DNA of 64,000 bases from Trichococcus sp. K1Tr (GTDB taxonomy: Bacteria > Bacillota > Bacilli > Lactobacillales > Aerococcaceae), in the NCBI RefSeq assembly GCF_028309625.1, contig NZ_JAQMHR010000003.1:124001-188000 (forward strand). The letters are read 5' to 3'. Positions 59,725 through 64,000 of the stretch are shown here, in pieces (position 1 is the first letter of the stretch; the number at the start of each line of letters is the position of its first letter). The position numbers were made by a program, and so were the translations under genes. Below the pieces are notes generated by a model. It saw only the letters and a program-made list of their open reading frames with translations, had not been told where the DNA came from and did no database searches.

Positions 59725-60590
59725 ATTACCAAGGAAATTACGCTTTCCTCGATGAAAATTCCAAAATGGAAATCCGCCGCACGATCCTGAAGGCGGTGGC
59801 CATCCCGGGCTATCAGGTGCCTTTTGCATCCCGCGAAATGCCGATTGCCCGCGGTTGGGGGACGGGCGGGCTGCAGGTCAGCCTGTCGCTGATCGGTGAG
59901 GATGATGTGCTGAAAGTCATCGACCAAGGCTCCGATGAGAGCGTCAATGCCGTCAACATCAAAAAGATGATCGCGGATACGACCGGTGTGGCGACGACGA
60001 TCCACACCGGCGAGGCGACACTGATCCAATCGCGCCACCGGATCCCGGAAGTGCCTCTGACCGAGGACCAGATTCTCGTGCTGCAGGTTCCGTTGCCGGA
60101 ACCGCTGCGGGCGGTCGAGCCTTCGGAACGCAAGACCAAGGCGATGCATGCCTACGGGGAATACAGCGTCTCGTGGCTGCATCTGTTCGAACAGATCGTC
60201 CGCTACGGCAAGACGGCGATGCATTCGGATTATCCCGTCATCGTCAACAGGCGCTATCTGATGGCTCCGAGCCCGATTCCGCGTTTCGACAACCCTAAGC
60301 TCAACCATAACGATGGGCTTGTGTTGTTCGGGGCTGGGCGCGAAAAAAAAATTTATGCCGTTCCTCCTTATACGGAGGTCGTGTCGATCGATTTCGAGGA
60401 CCATCCTTTTGAAGTGGAGAGCTTCGCTGGCGCAGCCTGCCGATTGACTGGGCTGACGGATGTTTTCCTTGATGAATTGGTGGATGAAGCGACGGGGGAA
60501 ACCTACTACCTGACGAATGACCAATCGTATTTGTTGGAAACATTGAATGCAAAACAAGAAACGGCTGCAGGAGGGATCAGACATGACTAA
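59721..60590 (+). CDS. phnJ: C-P lyase subunit PhnJ, unusual variant with a single cysteine
   Basis: The protein has 289 residues and aligns end to end with E. coli PhnJ, including LKAVAIPGYQVPF, GWGTGGLQVS, QSRHRIPEVPLTEDQI, FDNPKLNHNDGL and LFGAGREKKIYAVPPYT. E. coli PhnJ cleaves the C-P bond by radical chemistry, with C241, C244 and C266 holding a 4Fe-4S cluster and C272 as the thiyl-radical site. Here the only cysteine in the whole protein is C240 (the C241 match). The C244 position is Thr243, the C266 position falls at L264/T265, and the C272 position near Y270/L271. The reading frame is clean and well conserved around these sites, so this is not a simple frameshift. Confidence 0.93.
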   Translation: MNYQGNYAFLDENSKMEIRRTILKAVAIPGYQVPFASREMPIARGWGTGGLQVSLSLIGEDDVLKVIDQGSDESVNAVNIKKMIADTTGVATTIHTGEATLIQSRHRIPEVPLTEDQILVLQVPLPEPLRAVEPSERKTKAMHAYGEYSVSWLHLFEQIVRYGKTAMHSDYPVIVNRRYLMAPSPIPRFDNPKLNHNDGLVLFGAGREKKIYAVPPYTEVVSIDFEDHPFEVESFAGAACRLTGLTDVFLDELVDEATGETYYLTNDQSYLLETLNAKQETAAGGIRHD

Positions 60591-61422
60591 GGAATCACCT
60601 GTACTATCTCTGCGCGGCATGAACAAGCAATTCGGGGAAGGCTGTTCCCGGTGCATTGAAAAACCGGAAAACCTGGAGAAGAATTATTGCCCTAATTGCG
60701 GAACGGTCTATGCCTGCCGCGACATTTCCTTCGACCTCTACAAGGGCGAAATCATCGGCATCGTCGGCGAGAGCGGCTCCGGGAAATCGACCTTGATGCG
60801 GTCGCTCTATTTCGACAGCGAAGTGACGGACGGCGAATACCTGCTGGCGGACTACAAAGACGGCCAGGAGAATGTCTTCGGCTCGTCCCTGCAGCAACAG
60901 AAATGGATCCGCAATATGCTGCTGGGGATGGTCTACCAGAACCCGTTGTTGGGGCTGCGGATGGAATTTTCGTCGATCGCCAATATCGCCGAGAAGATGA
61001 TCGCCGCCAACCACCGCAATGTCGAAGCGATGTTCAGCAGAGGCCATGAACTGTTGGACAAAGTGAACATCCCGACGTTCCGCTCGAGTGAAGCGCCGAA
61101 AAATTTCTCCGGCGGGATGCAGCAACGGGTGCAGATTGCCAAGGCGTTATCGAACAATCCGCCGGTGCTGCTGCTGGACGAAGTGACGACCGGGCTCGAT
61201 CTCAGCGTGCAGGCGGACGTATTGGATCTCATCAAGACGATCCAACGGGAACTGCGGATCAGCATGATCGTCGTTTCCCACGACCTTGCCGTCATCCGCA
61301 TGCTCTCCGACCGGACCATCGTGATGTACAACGGCGAAATCATCGAAGAAGGCCTGACCGATCAGGTGCTTGAGGACCCGCAACACGCCTACACGCAACA
61401 GTTAGTCTATTCATTATTATAG
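60583..61422 (+). CDS. phnK: C-P lyase-associated ABC protein PhnK with a Cys-rich insertion
   Basis: The protein has 279 residues from ATG 60583 (after GGAGGGA), overlapping phnJ by 8 bases. Walker A is GESGSGKST, the signature FSGGMQQRVQIA, Walker B LLLDEVTTGLDLS. Before the first conserved strand (ACRDISFDLYKGE) it has an insertion with C21-x2-C24-x11-C36-x2-C39 and C45, a zinc- or Fe-S-type site absent from E. coli PhnK. In E. coli PhnK docks on PhnJ in the core complex. The insertion could contact or serve the unusual PhnJ. Confidence 0.93.
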   Translation: MTKESPVLSLRGMNKQFGEGCSRCIEKPENLEKNYCPNCGTVYACRDISFDLYKGEIIGIVGESGSGKSTLMRSLYFDSEVTDGEYLLADYKDGQENVFGSSLQQQKWIRNMLLGMVYQNPLLGLRMEFSSIANIAEKMIAANHRNVEAMFSRGHELLDKVNIPTFRSSEAPKNFSGGMQQRVQIAKALSNNPPVLLLDEVTTGLDLSVQADVLDLIKTIQRELRISMIVVSHDLAVIRMLSDRTIVMYNGEIIEEGLTDQVLEDPQHAYTQQLVYSLL

Positions 61423-61432
61423 GAGGAACGAC

Positions 61433-62611
61433 ATGTACATTATCACAAACGGGACCATCGTGCTGGAGGATTCCTTATTGGAGAATGCAGCGCTTTTGAT
61501 CGAAGGCGACACCATCAAAAAAATCATGTCGAAGCATGAAGTGGAGCAGTACGGATCGGAATACAACGTGCTGGATGCGGATGGGGGGCTGATTGCGCCA
61601 GGCTTCGTGGATATCCATTCCGATTATATCGAGACCATCGTATCGCCGCGACCGACCGCGATGATGGATTTCAACATCGGTCTGCGCGAAAGCGAGCGCA
61701 TCCTGATCACGCACGGCGTCACGACGATGTTCCACTCGCTTTCCCTCTACAAGGAACAGGACTTCGGGGTGAAGGCGATCCGCCAACCCAAGCACGCTAA
61801 CCGCCTGATCGAAGCCATCAACGACACCCACACCAGCGACCACATGATCCGCCACCGGGTCCATGCCCGTTTCGAAATCGACAATGTCGAGATGGTGGAA
61901 CAGGTCAAGGAGCATATCCGCAACGGCAAAATCCATCTGATTTCCTTTATGGACCACACGCCCGGGCAAGGGCAGTACCGTAACCTGGAGATCTACAAAA
62001 AGACGATCGCCGGCTATTCGGAATTGACAGATGCGGAGGCGGAAGCCGTCATCGTCAAACGCCAAAGCAAGGAGAAAATCACTTTCGAGCAGATTGCGGA
62101 AATGGCGGAGGTCGCATTGGCCCATGGTTTGGCTGTCGCTTCGCATGACGATGATTCCATCGAAAAACTGGAGCTGGTCAAACGCCTCGGGACGACCATC
62201 AGCGAATTTCCGATCACGCTGGAAGTGGCGGATGCGGCCCATGAAGCGGGCCTGTGGACGATCGCCGGAGCGCCGAACATCCTCTTGGGAGGGTCGCATA
62301 CCGGCAATCTGAGCGCTGCCCAAGGGATCCAGGAAGGCAATATCTCGATCCTCTGCAGCGACTACTATCCTGCTGCCTTGATCCATGCCATCTACATCAT
62401 GCATCAGACGCATGGCATCAGCTTGGCGCAGATGTTCCGCATGCTGACGATCAATCCGGCCAGAGCCGTGAAGATGGACCATGAAATCGGCTCGATCGAG
62501 GAAGGCAAGAAAGCCGACTTGCTACTGATCAAAACGAAGGACAACTATCCGGCCATCACCTCCGTCATGATCGACGGGAAAATCGTCTACAGAACGGAGT
62601 ACCGCCGATGA
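61433..62611 (+). CDS. phnM: Alpha-D-ribose 1-methylphosphonate 5-triphosphate diphosphatase PhnM
   Basis: The protein has 392 residues of the amidohydrolase superfamily. The metal site near the N-terminus is GFVDIHSDYIE, followed by FHSLSLYKEQD, SFMDHTPGQGQY, ASHDDDSIEKL and a late CSDYYPAAL. PhnM releases diphosphate from the ribose 1-phosphonate triphosphate formed by PhnGHI, the step before PhnJ. AGGAGGAACG precedes the ATG. Its stop overlaps the next start by 4 bases. Confidence 0.95.
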   Translation: MYIITNGTIVLEDSLLENAALLIEGDTIKKIMSKHEVEQYGSEYNVLDADGGLIAPGFVDIHSDYIETIVSPRPTAMMDFNIGLRESERILITHGVTTMFHSLSLYKEQDFGVKAIRQPKHANRLIEAINDTHTSDHMIRHRVHARFEIDNVEMVEQVKEHIRNGKIHLISFMDHTPGQGQYRNLEIYKKTIAGYSELTDAEAEAVIVKRQSKEKITFEQIAEMAEVALAHGLAVASHDDDSIEKLELVKRLGTTISEFPITLEVADAAHEAGLWTIAGAPNILLGGSHTGNLSAAQGIQEGNISILCSDYYPAALIHAIYIMHQTHGISLAQMFRMLTINPARAVKMDHEIGSIEEGKKADLLLIKTKDNYPAITSVMIDGKIVYRTEYRR

Positions 62612-63276
62612 TCATCAATGAGAAAAGACTGACGGAGGATCCTACGATTGCGTCGACAGCCAGCGTGACGAATGTCAGCTTCGGAAGCTATTGCGAAATC
62701 GGTCCGCATAACTTCATCGAAAACAGCCATTTCGGCGACTATTCCTATACCGGTCAGTTCTGCTTCGTGCAGAATGCCCAGATCGGGAAGTTCGCCAACA
62801 TTGCGGCAGCGGTCAGGATCGGTCCGACCGATCACCCGTACGAACGCGCCTCGTTGCATCATTTCACCTACCGTCCGCAGATGTACGGTTTCGCCGACGG
62901 GGAGGACGAAGCGTTCTTCGAACACCGCCTCAGCCGCATCACGACGATCGGGCATGACACCTGGATCGGTCACGGTGCCATCATCATGCCTGAAGTGACT
63001 GTCGGAAACGGCGCCATCATTGGATCCGGTGCGATAGTGACGAAGGATATCCCGCCTTACGCGATAGCAGTCGGAGTGCCGGCCCGGATCGTTAAGCACC
63101 GTTTCGAGCCGGACACGATCGCCGCTTTGGAGGAAATGCAATGGTGGGATTGGGAACCGGAGCTATTCAAGGAACGGTTGGAGGATTTCCGCGGCCCGAT
63201 CGGGAAATTTATCGAGAAATACCAAAAACAGCCGGCTTTTGCGGAAAAAGGAGGTACCCATGGACAAATTGATTGA
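62608..63276 (+). CDS. Phosphonate-associated hexapeptide-repeat transferase
   Basis: The protein has 222 residues. A left-handed beta-helix of hexapeptide repeats (IGPHNFIENSHFGDYSYTGQ, IGKFANIAAAVRIGPTDHPYERAS, IGHDTWIGHGAIIMPEVTVGNGAIIGSG) is followed by a Trp-rich C-terminal helix. It belongs to the group of acetyltransferase-like proteins found in phn operons; the acceptor is not known, perhaps an aminoalkyl phosphonate. It overlaps phnM by 4 and phnL by 17 bases. Confidence 0.9.
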   Translation: MIINEKRLTEDPTIASTASVTNVSFGSYCEIGPHNFIENSHFGDYSYTGQFCFVQNAQIGKFANIAAAVRIGPTDHPYERASLHHFTYRPQMYGFADGEDEAFFEHRLSRITTIGHDTWIGHGAIIMPEVTVGNGAIIGSGAIVTKDIPPYAIAVGVPARIVKHRFEPDTIAALEEMQWWDWEPELFKERLEDFRGPIGKFIEKYQKQPAFAEKGGTHGQID

Positions 63277-63961
63277 ACTGCAGGGACTGCAGAAGGCTTT
63301 CACGACCCATCACCTGAACCAGACGATGACGGCTGTCGAAGATGTTTCTTTTGGTTTGGAGAAAGGCAAATTTCTCGGCATCGTCGGCAAAAGCGGCAGC
63401 GGCAAGTCCACCATCATCAAGTGCATTTACCGCACCTATTTGCCCCAAAATGGGCAGATCTACTACGACTCCGAGGCTTTCGGAAAAATCGACCTTGTGA
63501 CCGCATCGGAACGGGAAATCATCCATTTGCGCAAAAATGAGATCGGCTACGTGTCGCAATTCCTGAGCGTCATGCCGCGCACAACCACGCTGGAGCTGGT
63601 CGAACAGAGCCTGCTCGAGACAGGTGCGGACGAAAAAACCGCCACACTGCGCGCAAAAGAGGCGCTGCGCCATTTCGACATCGCGGAAGCCTTATGGGAC
63701 AGCTACCCGAACACCTTTTCCGGCGGCGAGAAGCTGCGTTTGAACATCGCCCGTGCGACCGTCAAAAATCCGCGACTGCTGCTGTTGGACGAACCGACGG
63801 CCAGCCTGGACAACGAATCCAAGCAGAAAGTCCGTGAAGTTATCCAGAAGCTGAAGGCGGGCGGCACGACGCTGTTGGGCATTTTCCATGATCTCGAATT
63901 CATGGAAGGCCTTTGCGATTATACCTACCAGATGCAGGAAAGAAGGATGGAGGCGAACTAG
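63260..63961 (+). CDS. phnL: C-P lyase-associated ABC protein PhnL
   Basis: The protein has 233 residues from ATG 63260 (after AAAAAGGAGG). Walker A is GKSGSGKST, the signature is FSGGEKLRLNIAR, and Walker B is LLLDEPTASLD. It is the second ABC-type protein of the pathway and joins PhnK on the core in structural work on E. coli. In most operons phnL sits next to phnK; here phnM and the transferase gene come between. No phosphonate importer genes (phnCDE) are seen in the window. Confidence 0.93.
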   Translation: MDKLIELQGLQKAFTTHHLNQTMTAVEDVSFGLEKGKFLGIVGKSGSGKSTIIKCIYRTYLPQNGQIYYDSEAFGKIDLVTASEREIIHLRKNEIGYVSQFLSVMPRTTTLELVEQSLLETGADEKTATLRAKEALRHFDIAEALWDSYPNTFSGGEKLRLNIARATVKNPRLLLLDEPTASLDNESKQKVREVIQKLKAGGTTLLGIFHDLEFMEGLCDYTYQMQERRMEAN

Positions 63962-64000
63962 ATGAAAGCAGATCTGCATGTACACAGTGACTATTCGGAT
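63962..64000 (+). CDS. PHP-domain phosphoesterase, N-terminus only (partial)
   Basis: The ATG lies directly after the phnL stop. The 13 visible residues MKADLHVHSDYSD are the metal-binding start of a PHP domain. In this operon the likely role is that of PhnPP, the PHP-type phosphodiesterase that opens ribose 1,2-cyclic phosphate in some Gram-positive bacteria in place of PhnP. Only the first codons are in the window, so the assignment rests on motif and position. Confidence 0.7.
   Translation, partial: MKADLHVHSDYSD

Noticed and set aside
59721-60590. Sequencing error as explanation of the missing PhnJ cysteines
   Set aside because: The frame is continuous and the local sequence is sensible PhnJ-like coding on both sides of each site. 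Three separate substitutions with no frame change make an error unlikely, though resequencing is still advisable.
59664-60656. 330-codon minus-strand open frame
   Set aside because: Antisense shadow of phnJ in GC-rich codons. No family features and no ribosome site.
61475-62482. 335-codon minus-strand open frame
   Set aside because: Antisense shadow of phnM, rich in His, Arg and Asp as expected for a complement of coding DNA.
1-64000. CRISPR arrays, tRNA, rRNA, insertion sequences or phage genes
   Set aside because: No regularly spaced repeats, cloverleaf or CCA-ended stretches, transposase, integrase or phage structural motifs were found on reading both strands.

Overview
The window looks like a chromosome segment of a low-to-moderate GC, monoderm Firmicute. 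The best guess is Trichococcus or a close relative (Carnobacteriaceae, Lactobacillales). Evidence is indirect: lipoproteins with Gram-positive lipoboxes, strong AGGAGG ribosome sites, TTGACA/TATAAT promoters, a fermentative pyruvate formate-lyase, and a heliorhodopsin beside a photolyase, which I recall from Trichococcus. No rRNA, tRNA, CRISPR array, insertion sequence or phage gene was recognised.

Layout. 1-4600: end of an rRNA methyltransferase gene, a short-chain dehydrogenase, a YghU-type glutathione transferase, a MATE exporter behind a promoter and leader terminator, and a decayed DHFR-like gene. 4600-7330: pflB with its own promoter region. 7750-16480: a sulfur block with two YeeE/YedE transporters around a LysR regulator, a CoA-disulfide reductase/rhodanese fusion and a taurine/sulfonate-type ABC importer. 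16590-19620: a three-gene SnoaL/SDR/CrtI-like operon. 19680-27560: a frameshifted hydrolase, a cyclophilin-like lipoprotein, a Fic protein with a palindromic operator, RsgA, DsrE, SWIM and ADP-ribosylglycohydrolase genes. 27640-33130: a secreted alkaline phosphatase with PhoP-like boxes, then an AT-rich beta-glucoside island (GH1, RpiR regulator, PTS IIC). 33200-46480: mixed membrane, lipoprotein, oxidoreductase, AI-2E/UppP/CBS and ZIP genes. 46620-51540: HIT protein, a structured intergenic repeat, and a light module (class II photolyase, YjdF-like protein, heliorhodopsin). 51660-54680: nadABC on the minus strand. 54910-56680: a DUF2202-type lipoprotein and a TspO-like protein. 56707-64000: phnF and then a C-P lyase operon, phnG-H-I-J-K-M, hexapeptide transferase, phnL and the start of a PHP-domain gene.

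Two systems stand out. The C-P lyase operon encodes a PhnJ with a single cysteine: three of the four cysteines that hold the Fe-S cluster and carry the radical in E. coli PhnJ are replaced. The next gene, phnK, carries an N-terminal CxxC-x11-CxxC insertion. PhnJ and PhnK are known to contact each other, so a changed metal-site architecture is possible. The other is the photolyase / YjdF / heliorhodopsin cluster. Regulation is also rich: MerR-type promoters with 19-bp spacers, an attenuator before the MATE gene, a perfect palindrome before fic, an inverted repeat before the second YeeE gene, PhoP-like arrays before the alkaline phosphatase and phn genes, and a NiaR-like site before nadA.
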